From NCBI GenBank assembly GCA_031213475.1, contig JARUPZ010000016.1, positions 2,661,140-2,725,139 of the forward strand: DNA of 64,000 nt, read 5' to 3'. Each line of letters begins with the position of its first letter. Position 1 is the first letter of the stretch. A program made the position numbers and the translations under genes. The notes below the pieces were generated by a model. It searched no databases, was not told the origin of the DNA, and saw only the letters and a list, made by a program, of their open reading frames with translations. Shown one piece after another: positions 47,749 to 58,817 of the stretch. The stretch is from Nereocystis luetkeana. Its lineage: Eukaryota > Sar > Phaeophyceae > Laminariales > Laminariaceae.

Positions 47749-48320
47749 TTGGAGACCTCGCGCGAGGAGAGCGAGAGGAGTCCGGAATCAGAGCTACGCA
47801 GTTTGGACACGGATGGAGAAAAGGGTGCCTCTAGTGAGCCACCAAACATCCCAAAGACCCCGGGGGGGGATGTCTGCAGGGCCTCTCGGGTGTCAGCTGC
47901 GCAAGTACTCGGCCGTGCACCAGTCCGCCAATCCGCGAGCTTCAGCAAGAACGGTAGCGCGAGAGAAACTGAGCTGTCAAAATATGCATATCCACGAGCT
48001 TTAATAGGCAATTAAGTGCGGAGCTGGAGGCACTGAAGGAACAGCTGCGCGATAGTGATAATTCGGATTTCATGCGCACACTGCTGGTCTGCGAAAGAAC
48101 AGACACGGGACCGAGATACAAAACGATAGACGGCCCCGTCTTGGGCGGGTTGAGTATGTTTGCAGAGGCAGCAGTGGGATTGTTGTCTAAGACGCAGATC
48201 ATGTATTATACAACATTAGTAGTATGTAAACGTCAGCTGCAGCATGCACATTTTCTCACCGACTTACTTGTTGACGTGGAAATGCTTCTAAGACCTGACA
48301 AGATAGAAGAAGCGTCTTGA
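47749..48320 (+). CDS. Unassigned two-frame reading region with a coiled-coil segment
   Basis: Frame 1 (47749-48015) gives ETSREESERSPESELRSLDT and a Ser/Ala-rich tail. Frame 3 (open from 47973, stop at 48318-48320) gives FNRQLSAELEALKEQLRDSD, a heptad-like helix, then SMFAEAAVGLLSKTQIMYYT and DLLVDVEMLLRPDKIEEAS. Both have the composition of real protein, and they overlap in the region 47973-48015. A frameshift or intron could join them. No known family. Confidence 0.25.
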
Positions 48321-50660
48321 TGAATGTTAATAAACGGGGAACGGGCTATATATAAGAAAGCTGGAAATATCCTATAATGTGTTCGGGGGTAATTCACCAC
48401 CAACAACGTAGACGCCCATTTGGGTGATATGAAGTAAGTGGCACGCGAGAAGTGCTGTCGAACGTTCTGGTGAAAGTTGTTGGCCCATCGTTGATCGGGT
48501 GGATTTACAGTGCTTGCGTGCAGCAGCGGAGTTTATTTTGGTTCGTAGCAGAGGGTTTTTTTTCTGAACGCTAGGTCTATTGGCCATCTCTCGGCTGATG
48601 ATATCCCGCTAGGTTCACCATCTTGATACCGCCGAGCGGAATCAGGGACAGCGTTCGTTGTAGCATACACCCTGAATATCAATATGGTGCTGTGGTGAAT
48701 ACGTGCAACTCGAATAGTATGGAGAAATTCTGCTAGTTGTACCATTCCGTAGGGTAGTTGGTACCTGTTTGAGTTGGTCATCTCTTGCACATCATATAAC
48801 TAAACCAGTGCTACAAACAGCACCGCACCCGCGCATAGTCAGCAAGCACTGCACGGACGCGGACGGGCGCGTTCTTTAACCGACAAGAAGGCTCGCCCTC
48901 TAGATCGGCAACCCTGGTCGATACATGTCTTCACAGAAAGCGGTCGCTGTCGGTGGTGTGAACTCGTCCTTTGCCAGAGAGCTCCCGGGTCTCCGATAAG
49001 GAGGAGCGCTGGTCCGAAGATGGGTGGGTAATACCGGCAACGGCTGGCGGTTGCCCGACATTAATATAGCAAAACGTGGTGTTGCACGCGGGCTCTGCTC
49101 CTTCATTTTTCTGCATGTAGGCGCCGGTGTGCAATGTGCGCGGTGTCGAGCCGTCGATGAATCCCCGCATCGTGTTCGCCAACGTTTCCAGGTTGTTGAG
49201 GCCCTTGTGGCACAATGTACATAGTTATTAAAAAAATTGGTCGTTCGAGGGTATCCCGCTTGGTGGTTCAACCTATCTATGCTGGCTGCTCCGAGTCGAG
49301 AGGAGCCCAGGGTCGTCGCGGATCGAGGGTGGCGCGACTGATGTAGACGACGAGGAGCGCAACCGTCGAATTAATACTCAGGAGTAATTCAGGAACATTT
49401 CAAAACTAGTGTCACAGGCGCCTATAACATACAAGAAGACCCATTTATTTGCGACATATTCCCAATTAATTGGCGAGAACCAAGACTGGCGGGGCCAAAA
49501 GCTCGGCAGTAATTTTACAGCAATGGCCCCCAATCGAGGGTATACACCCAAACGAGACACCTTGTCTGAAGAGTGGGGGCATCGGCCGAACACTCTTACG
49601 CATTTTCGGCAGAAGTTTGCGGTATTATTGTGTAGTGTGAAGGACCACGCAAACCGGCGAGGTCGAAGCTCCTTGAGATCCAGGCGTGTTGATCATGGCA
49701 CAACACACTGTCGGCGCTTGGGCGCACGCCCGCGGGTGAAATGGTGTGCCCTGAGTAATCCGCGTCCAAACCGTACACACCCGAGAGTTCGAGGGCGAAA
49801 CATAGCTTACGGTTTTGTCCACGCGGGCGTTCGAAGAAGGCATGGACAAGTGACAGCGTGAGCCGAGACAGCGCGATCGAAAACGATGGTATCGCTGCAA
49901 CCTGTTTCAAACCTTTAGATTGTCCTGTTGATTATCTTGACGCACCAGCTAGGCAATGCGTTGCTGCTGTCTTGCATGCCAGTCCACTCGACCGTTCCCG
50001 TAGGAACGAAGAACGCATGGGATGTTATCCTTGTGGCCGGTGATTCACGGGCGTGTGGAGCATGTACCAGCCGGTTCAAATGCTGAGAAGTGGGGTGCTG
50101 AAGGAGATTAAAAAAAAAAAAAAAAAACAACAAGATAAAATACCCAGGATATGGTTGACAGGCTTGGTCAAAGTCAGATCGATTCGGCAATTAATTTTCA
50201 TCAGGTGGCACCGTCAATAACAGGAACATTGAAAGAGGGCAGACAGAACGAACCTTTTAAAGGGGTCTTCGATTTGATCGAGATGCCAGGAAGCTCTTCG
50301 AGAACGTCGCCCTAATACCTAACAACCAAAGGCACGGCTAGCACCATGTACAAGTCAAATATAACGCCCCGCAAATGCAAAGGCAGTCGATCCCACACGC
50401 GCAAGAGCGGAGCACGTTGGCCTAGATAGAGTCAAGCGATTATGCCGACCGAGGCTACATACAGCAAGCACGAGAGGCTAATCTTGAACAATCAAACCGT
50501 GGCAGAAAGAACAGGGCATTCCGGAACAGGCGTCACCGCGGATGTGGCAATATAAACAGGTAACTCGGGCGTATGTGTGGCACATTTCTCCGAAGGGCCA
50601 GCGTTCATGTCTCCCGTGGCCCGAAGGAAGAGCACGCTCAAGAGAACATGCTGCGGGTTT
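48321..50660. other. No gene recognised
   Basis: Contains a short A-run (about 50110-50127) and overlapping frames (for example 49409-49861 plus) that match nothing I know. Confidence 0.4.
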
Positions 50661-50664
50661 TCTA

Positions 50665-50769
50665 TTACAGGGGACCATAGTAAATAGGACCTACGGCACA
50701 CACCAAACCCTATATAATTCGCCGTTTTTACAACCAATATATGGTCCTGTTTACCATGGTCCCCCGTAA
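50665..50769. mobile_element. TA-flanked MITE, copy 4
   Basis: Ends TTACAGGGGACCATAGTAAA and TTTACCATGGTCCCCCGTAA, with TA duplications at 50663-50664 and 50770-50771. It is one of only two copies inside the otherwise repeat-poor 35.5-53.5 kb block. Confidence 0.88.
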
Positions 50770-51058
50770 TAGGAACACGCGCAACAAGGAGTTGTGGGAA
50801 ACGCCTAAAATGTCACCAAGCTCGAGGTTGACGACACCAGCTATGTGTTGGGCCTGCCGCTGCGAAGCAACAAATATTTCCGCGGAAGAAAATCTATCAG
50901 GTTGGTGTAGCATGTCGGGTACAGAATAACCGGACGGTGCCGGAGAGACGCAGCAACTGGATAGCACCGAAGAAGCCGCTGCAGCGAATAAAGATAACCG
51001 CGAACAGCCACGGCTCGTGGAAAACTACAACGCCAGAAGGACATTTCGTATAATAGCA

Positions 51059-51163
51059 CTACGGGGGACCATAGTTAATAGGACCAAATATTGTTAGTAA
51101 AAATGGTTATATGTATAGGTTTTTATGTATACTATAGGTCCTATTAACTATGGTCCCCCGTAA
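51059..51163. mobile_element. TA-flanked MITE, copy 5
   Basis: Its left end is CTACGGGGGACCATAGTTAA and its right end is ACTATGGTCCCCCGTAA, followed by TA. The left flank lacks a clean TA. It lies about 290 bp from copy 4. Confidence 0.85.
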
Positions 51164-51950
51164 TAGTGAATGCGGAAATCGTAGCCGCAGGATGACGGGC
51201 GGAGCACGAGCGAATAGGTGGGATGATAGATGTGTTGAGGCAGAGTTTACTGGGTGTAGTAGTAGCGCTAAATGAAGCGCCTCCGGCAGGACGGGCGTCT
51301 CGACCCAATTACACGGACTGTTGCAGCATAACGTCAGGAATGACAGGGCATGCTCACACCTTCTAGTGGTGGCAGCTGATTCATGGTCGCGGATAGACTG
51401 TAGGTAAAGACGAGCCTTCGTTGCAAGTTTGTAGGGGGGGGCATTACTGAATATGTTTCAGGAGCGGGGAGTTGAAGCCTTCTTGGACACAGCAGGGGTG
51501 ACGACAGCCGGTACCATGCGACCCCATTGGCCGAGTTGTTGTGGCGAATTGCGGGGGCCCAGAGTTCCAGACGCGCAGACTAACCACATGGTTATCTGTG
51601 CGGTTGCCCTTCTCTGAGGATGTGAAGGAGGCGTTGTCGCGAGGAGGATCCACTCTCCTGACGTCGGAGAGCGGAGCGACTGTCCGCTAAGGAGGTGGCA
51701 GTAGCGGAGGGATCAAGGGTGAAGACGCCCAGCCGGTGGTCGGCTGGTGAGCGCGATACATATGTCGAAAGCTGCGGAGGGTGACTCGGCGGAGCATTGG
51801 CGATAGTTGAAGGAGAAGACGGTGACGCCGCGCCCCCAGCACATGGCAAAATACGGAAACATACCACTATTCGTTTCAAAGCGTGGCATCCTCATCAAAA
51901 GAAATTGAACCTGCTCGACCATCATACGCCGCTATGCCCAACGCCATAAA

Positions 51951-52352
51951 ATGCTGTTGGGGACGAGCATCGACAGTGGCAGTTGCGAAGAAATTAGATC
52001 GACTCAACAGGTGATTTCTAAGCAGCATCTTGAACGAGACGTGAGAAAATCTTGGCAGGAAGAAGGCCTCCCATCCAGACGTGTCCGCGAATATGGAGGG
52101 GTTGATCAGATGCGGCGAATTGCTCCCGATAAGATAAAAAAAGGCAGAATGCCCACGGTTATTACAAGAATGTCAAGTCAAGCATCGAAAGAGACCCGGA
52201 GCTTCGGTGCCGGCGTTGCTGCAGATTCAAACTTCTTGCCACGCAGCGGTCAGAACTACAAGGGCGTGGGGTACGTGGGCGGCGGTCAGCCGCCCTTGTT
52301 TATCGCGGGGGCGCCAGAGGCAGACGTTCTATACGCGCGCGCGGCGACCTGA
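51951..52352 (+). CDS. Unassigned reading frame, 133 codons
   Basis: Protein-like composition: SKQHLERDVRKSWQEEGLPS, RRIAPDKIKKGRMPTVITRM, ASKETRSFGAGVAADSNFLP and a Gly-rich end. I see no domain, signal or membrane segment. It may be an exon or part of a degraded element in the repeat-poor block. Confidence 0.22.
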   Translation: MLLGTSIDSGSCEEIRSTQQVISKQHLERDVRKSWQEEGLPSRRVREYGGVDQMRRIAPDKIKKGRMPTVITRMSSQASKETRSFGAGVAADSNFLPRSGQNYKGVGYVGGGQPPLFIAGAPEADVLYARAAT

Positions 52353-52399
52353 TAACAGGAAAAACAGTTGCTCGAACCGTACAAACCGTCTGCTGAACA

Positions 52400-54800
52400 T
52401 ATATATGCCATAGCATAGTAACATGTCGGACGTGGGGGCAGCCGCCAGCGTAACGCGTGGCGAGAGAGAGGTAACGGCAGCGCCCGGGCGGCTGCAGCGA
52501 TGCTAACTAGTACTGGCGAATAACGATGACAAATATATGGCCTCGTGGTCCTACGGGGTACGATTGCGTCTGTACTCGCTGCTTTACGCTGAAGGTAAGC
52601 GAGGCGGTGATTTAGAACCGACCGTTTTGTACGTATGGTGGAGAACGAGAGTGACGGCCCGACTTACACGAGGAAAATATGGCAGGAGCTGGAAAAGGAA
52701 ATGTGTCGGCGGCGCCGGACAGCGCTTGTAGCTAGCGGACAGCGATCGTCGCGTGTCGACGCCGCAGCGCGCAGGGCCGCGTTTGATTCGCGAGGGCCTT
52801 TCTAAGGGTCTCGTTATTATGCGGCCGGATGGCTGGTGCCGTGCAGTCCGCGCAGGCCGTGTCGAAAACAGCAAGCGGCGCGGTGCATCGGAAGAGATGG
52901 TTCTGCAACACGCAGCGGCGAAACAAAATGATGGTCAGCTTTTGGAGCAAACCAAAGTCGTACCAGCATTCTGCACACTAAGAAATGGCTGGGTGACGCG
53001 AAGTGGCATTCGTGGTGAATGAACAACGGTCACGGTAGGTCGGCGCGGCGCGGGGGACGACCTTGAAATCAAAGCCTCTTCAGAAGCAGTGGTGCCCCCC
53101 CAATCCAAGCCGGCGGTGCACGTTCAGAACGTGACACCTCAACAGCAATCCGTCAGGTACCACCGGAGCAGACGGCACAAGCCTGTCCATCGCTTGGGTG
53201 ACTGCTGGAGATATTCGAAAGATCGAAGGGCCACAATATATGCCGGTGGCAGGAGCGCCAGTGGGAGAAAACGCTACGGTGGCATGACGCCATGGCACTG
53301 AGCCGCTGAATGACGCTTGACCCCATTGTGTGGCTGTCTGTCGCCCGTTCTGAGGAAGGAGGAAGGGGCACAGGTACGGTATACGTTGCCGGTTGTCGGT
53401 GCGTGAACCCCAAGAACGAAAATGGTTGCTCTCACGAGAACGATTCAAGCATGGAATGTGTTGGCCGCGGCGGCAAGCGTTCACGACACCTTGCCATTGT
53501 TGCTACGTGCCGCCGCTAGCGCCATGTTGACCTGTACTACTAGTTGTGAGTTTGCGAATGCAACTATTAATAGCGTGTGTGCTGATGAACGGGTGATATT
53601 ATATCGCGTGTTGACATGCAAGTCCTCGTGACAAAGTAAAAATACCGACCAGGTGTAAGGCTTCCGCGAAACACATTTATTTGAGTGGGAGGCCAGCGTG
53701 AGGAGACTGTATAGGAGAGTCCACGAAGGGGGAACGCCCATTGGGAAGGTAGAAAACATGGCGGAAACATCGGCTTGGTGAAGGGGACGGAACTTGTTCA
53801 TCCAGCAGTCTTGTTAACGTAATTTATATGCGATTCAGCGTGGCGGCATAGATAGATGCTGCCAGCGTTCTTTATGTTATTAACCCCCCATCATCAACAA
53901 CGCTCTCCACATCAAATAACACCCACGTGGAGCAAACGTCGGGAAAGGTTCGGAATTTCTTGTCAATCTATATTATTGTTCTTGCCGGTGCCCCCAGTCG
54001 TCTTCTTGGCCAATCTACTAACAACTAACTAGCTGCATGGTGTTCTCTATCTATCTGCATATCAGCGATATGTGCTCACATATTTGGCATGCTGCTATTT
54101 CGAATCTATTAGTAGCACTTCGTGACACACCAACCACTTTGTCAATGTACGTTGATACCGAAATCGGTGTAACACTTCATTCAGGCCTTTGAGGCATCCG
54201 GATACATACGTACAACATCGCTGGCAACCATCGTCTCTCTTCCCCTCGGGACTACACCCCGAAGCACCGCATGTTGTTTTGTACCCCCTCCCTTCACATG
54301 GAACACGTTAACGTTACCATCGGAACGATCACTTTGGATCGGCAATACCATCTGATCACCATCTTGCTCTTGCTTCTATCCGTTGATTCTTCCGTACGAA
54401 ATTCCGTTCCCTGTCGTTCAGGTTCAACACAGCTCCACATACTGTTAATCCACCATATACCCTTTCTTTGTTCAGCCTTCCACATTCATTCTCTGCACAG
54501 ACTTTAGGTCTCGTTATCATTTCGATCGACCATGCGGTCTCGCTCTCCTCCCGGTGCACGGATGCTCCAGTAGGTTGTGTTAGTACTTTCTTTTGACGAG
54601 CCTCCATCGGTATTCTTAGGTCTCTGCACTCGCATAAGTTCCTCTCGCTATACGTGTGATTTACAGTTTTCGCCCTCTCCCCGTGCTTCATTCCTCTCTT
54701 TGTGCTATTAATATTAAATACCTGGTATTAATAGTTGTTTTTTTGCTCACCCACCCACCTTCTTCGTCGTATTACGACGGTAGTATTTTAATATCAATAG
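52400..54800. other. No gene recognised
   Basis: Several short overlapping frames. The footprint words reappear at the end of this stretch: TATTAATA at 53565, 54706 and 54726, and TACCTGGTA at 54719. That marks the right edge of the block that lacks them. Confidence 0.45.
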
Positions 54801-54862
54801 TATGTGTCTTCTTCTTTCTACCCGCCGATATCCAGGACAACCGGTGTCCGTGCCGAAGCGGC
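54801..54862 (-). mobile_element. Short LINE 3'-end fragment
   Basis: GTGTCTTCTTCTTTCTACCC followed by GCCGATATCCAGGACAACCG matches the 3' end of the (CA)n-tail LINE in minus orientation, diverged and truncated. Confidence 0.6.
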
Positions 54863-55405
54863 GAGTTAACACCTTATTACGCTTACTGTACGGGCAGAAA
54901 CAAGGGTTTACTGTGAAGGATGTATTCACACTGCTATCGATACAGACAACTAACTGCATTTATTTATTTAGCGATTGACAACCTAAACAACGAATGAATG
55001 GTGAATGAAGTGTGGATGGAGACTCAAACGATATTTCGATACGGAGGTCGATCGAAAGTTTTTCGCGATACTGGAGGCAATATAATTGTAAATGCGCCGC
55101 TGACGGCGCAGATGGAGGGCTAGATTCGCCGTTCAACGAAACCGACCGCCGTGATCTTGCAGTCCTGCAGTCAGGCCAACAACGAAAACCACCACAGCAC
55201 CACTAACTGAAAATAATAATGGAATCGGCCGGAACCGATATCATACCACTATTTGTGTAGCTTATTATATTATAATAGTAGACTTAGTGTGGCAAATATC
55301 CTTGTACAATGTGCGTATGTATCTAGGTACAAAGTGGTATACCAGCACGAAGAAGGTATCCCCATCTATGCAGGGTGAGAAGGCAAGGTGATGTGGCTGT
55401 GCTAG

Positions 55406-55509
55406 TACGGGGGACCCTAGTTAACAGGACCTATGGTGCACATAAAAACCTATATATTTAACCATTTTTACTAACAATATTTGGTCCTGTTAACTATGCC
55501 CCCCCGTAA
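55406..55509. mobile_element. TA-flanked MITE, copy 6
   Basis: Ends GTACGGGGGACCCTAGTTAA and AACTATGCCCCCCCGTAA, with TA at 55404-55405 and 55510-55511. The internal segment AACAATATTTGGTCC is shared with the family. Confidence 0.87.
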
Positions 55510-55874
55510 TATCAGGTTGTGGGACTTCGGAGAGGTTGACACAACCTATAACAGTATTTATAACCAGCGTCTATCTAACTATACTGCTGGTATATCGGAT
55601 TTCTCCACCGAGAGCAAAAAAAAACTTTGACCGCAACTCTACATGTTTCGCCGTGAAATTTCTCAACCGTTAGCAGTTGCCTCCGAAACCGCAAAAACTA
55701 TCCGAGTCTGTCTCCATTTCGAACCCAACCAAGTAAGTCTCCACCGCCGGCCGCAGCGAAAAAAAAAGGTGCAGCGCAATGCAAGCAGCTGTTGAAATAG
55801 TTGCATCTCAACACACATATATTGATTATTGATGCCATGTTTTTCTTCTTCTTCTTCTCCTACTACTACTACTA

Positions 55875-55979
55875 TTACGGGGGGCCATAGTTAATAGGAC
55901 CAAATATTGTTAGTAAAAATCGTTAATTATATAGCTTTTTATGTATACCGTAGGTCCTTTTAACTATGGTCCCCCGTAA
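55875..55979. mobile_element. TA-flanked MITE, copy 7
   Basis: Ends TTACGGGGGGCCATAGTTAA and TTAACTATGGTCCCCCGTAA, with TA at 55873-55874 and 55980-55981. Confidence 0.9.
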
Positions 55980-56277
55980 TACTACTCCTGGTGTAATTGC
56001 TTTGCTACCAGTAGTAGTTTGGTTGTTTACTGTAGTTTATATACAGTACGTACAATACTTCGAAGGGTACATTCAATCGCGGTGCAGATCAGCTGCGAGC
56101 TGAGAGTTCAAGCGAGAACTATTTGCTTCTTTTGCTGCTCTCTGAGGCCACCACTCTCAAAGTATGTCTTCAAAGACGATGTTTTTGCACCCCGATTGCG
56201 CTTTTGATCTCGACGATTTTTCTCCACAGTTGATTTAAGTGGACGAAACCGCTGTGCCGGGGCATGCACACGTAGTA

Positions 56278-56382
56278 TTACGGGGGACCATAGTTAATAG
56301 GACCAAATTTTGTTAGTAAAAATGTTTAAATATATAGGTTTTTATGTATACCACAGGTCCTATTAACTATGGTCCCCCGTAA
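56278..56382. mobile_element. TA-flanked MITE, copy 8
   Basis: Ends TTACGGGGGACCATAGTTAA and TTAACTATGGTCCCCCGTAA, a 20-bp perfect terminal inverted repeat. TA is present on the left (56276-56277). The right flank reads ATA. Confidence 0.9.
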
Positions 56383-58710
56383 ATAGTATATATATATATA
56401 TAGGTTGCCCGTAACGATGGCAATCATTCGTAGCTAAGCGCGTGTGGTGTGTGGAGGCACGCCGACGGCAAAACATGTACTGGTAGTTAGTTGGTACGTG
56501 CATGCCAATACAACACTGCTGTATGTAGTATTATCCGTGTCTACTACTATTAATAATACTATTAGTACTTACTATATTATTACTCGTACTAATACAGGTA
56601 CAACTAAAAACTGGACCCAGAACTACTACCAGGTATTATAAATAGCGGAGCGGGGGTCAACAATGGCCAGACAGAGAGGACAGAGAGGAAAAAAAACATT
56701 GTACCTGGTACCTGGTATTCATCAATAATATTCATACCTGCTATTATTATTGTATTATGCACTCGTATCATATTGTACCTACTTTGTGTGTGTACGAACA
56801 ATAACAGCGTACGTACGCACGGTACATAAAAAAAGAGCCGGGCTGAATGATCAATCCTGCCGACGACGCCATTAGTTACTCCTTCAGGTACTCTGTGGTA
56901 GTATCAAGATACACACCCTGGTATATATTGTAGGTACTGTTTATCATAGGTTTTGGTATAGGTTACTATATTATTTGCAAAAAAAAAAAAATGCGCGGAA
57001 AAAAACCTTGATTAATAATGTTCATAATAGGAAATCCTGGAGAAAACGGTCTCCGACAACAACGTAACGGGCCGCTTTAACAGCGAGATGTGGGGGGGCA
57101 AAAGGATTGCGCACATTGCAACACGAGCATGAGAGAGACTACTACTCCTAGGACCTGATGAAGCCTTTTCTCGCCTCGTCCCCTCCCATCGTCCCCCCAC
57201 GCCACATAACACTCTGCTACTTACCGCGTACCACATACCCCGCGCAACCTCGAATATATGATGCCATGTCTCTTTGATATCACGAAGTCCAGCACAGAGC
57301 GACGTTGAAAAACCCACACCGCAGCATTTTTTACAGCATTTATTTACCACGACGTACAAAAAATATGAATGTCAATAAATATTTAATGGTAGTTACTACT
57401 ACCAGGTAACTTAATCAATATTATTACCTGGTACTACAGCTGTAGTTACGGTACGTACTGCAGTACGATACACACACATGCTTATATACTATTACGCATC
57501 TACCTGGTATATATCCCACATTTGGCTGCCCTCCCATTCCATATCTTCTTCTAGATTTTGACGTACGTACGTCCTCCTCCACCCCCGCCCCCCCTCTTGT
57601 GACTGATGTTTCGCGTTCCCTCCAGAACTTGGGTAATAGAATAAGACCGCCACACACCTATTTCGCCCTCTAAAGCGCTAGATACAGCAGCACAGCAGTA
57701 TTATTAATACTACTGAAGCAGCAGCTGCTCTTGATATGCGTATATATGCCGGTATACCATGGGGACATATTATACATGATGCATACCATACATGATAATA
57801 TTGCAGTAGTAGTACAGTAGTAGTAGCACCTGGTATTTCACGTGTTCAGTGTTCACAGCACAGCAGCAGCGGCGGTGCAACTATCGCCCTTACTCAGCAC
57901 AAAAAACAGCACAAATTTACCCACCGCCCACTGCCCACCGCCACCGCCCATCACCCACCTGTGATCACAATAACAATATTTCGATACCTGTGGTGAACCA
58001 GGTACTGTACGTACACGATACGGTATGTATGGTACCTGGTACGTGTACGAATACTGACAGGTGTTCAGTTTCACTTCGAACTACACAGCAGCAGCTAGCT
58101 GCAGCAGTAACCCACTCACGGAGTTTTTCAAGGTTGTGTGTGCCCGTCGTCTGTTGCACGTGTAGCATATGTACCAGGTACCTGGTATGTAGTAATAGTA
58201 TGACTACGACTACGTACGAGCAAGAGATCTCATTGATTGCTCGCGACTTATTGTGCTGGATGTATTCCCAGGTACCTGATATACTTTTCATTTGTAATAA
58301 TACTCGTTTTTTAGTAAGTAATACGTATACTATTATACGTGGTCTTCTGCTCCTCTATGTTGGTACGAGCGAGCGTACATCGTAACAAGACAGATATAAT
58401 TAATACGCGTATTAATAATATCTGCCTGACTTTAAAAAAAAGTCTACGATATTATTAATTTCACAGCCACAGCCGCCGATTTTCCCCAAAGAAAAGCACT
58501 ACGAGTACACATCTTTTTTAGGCGGCGCACAACAACGAAAAAATGGCGGTTTTGGAAACATTAATTATTGAGATTTTGGTTGAGACATTTAAATTTCCAA
58601 AAACAAACTCGTATAGCTCGGCGTTTGCACGCTCGACGCGTCGTTGTTGTTGTTATTATGGCGAGAAAACAGCTTCAGAATCCGTCCGAGGGTTTTTGTG
58701 CTCTTTCCTA

Positions 58711-58817
58711 TTACGGGGGACCACATTGTTAATAGGACCTATGGTCTACACAAAAACCTATATATTTACATATTTTTAGTAACAATATTTGGTCCTATTT
58801 ACTATGGTCCCCCGTAA
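58711..58817. mobile_element. TA-flanked MITE, copy 9
   Basis: Ends TTACGGGGGACCACATTGTT and ACTATGGTCCCCCGTAA, with TA at 58709-58710 and 58818-58819. Confidence 0.9.

Noticed and set aside
42164..48320. Calling the quiet block an integrated algal virus
   Set aside because: No capsid, polymerase, integrase or other viral hallmark could be recognised, so the idea is kept only as one possibility for the footprint-free block.
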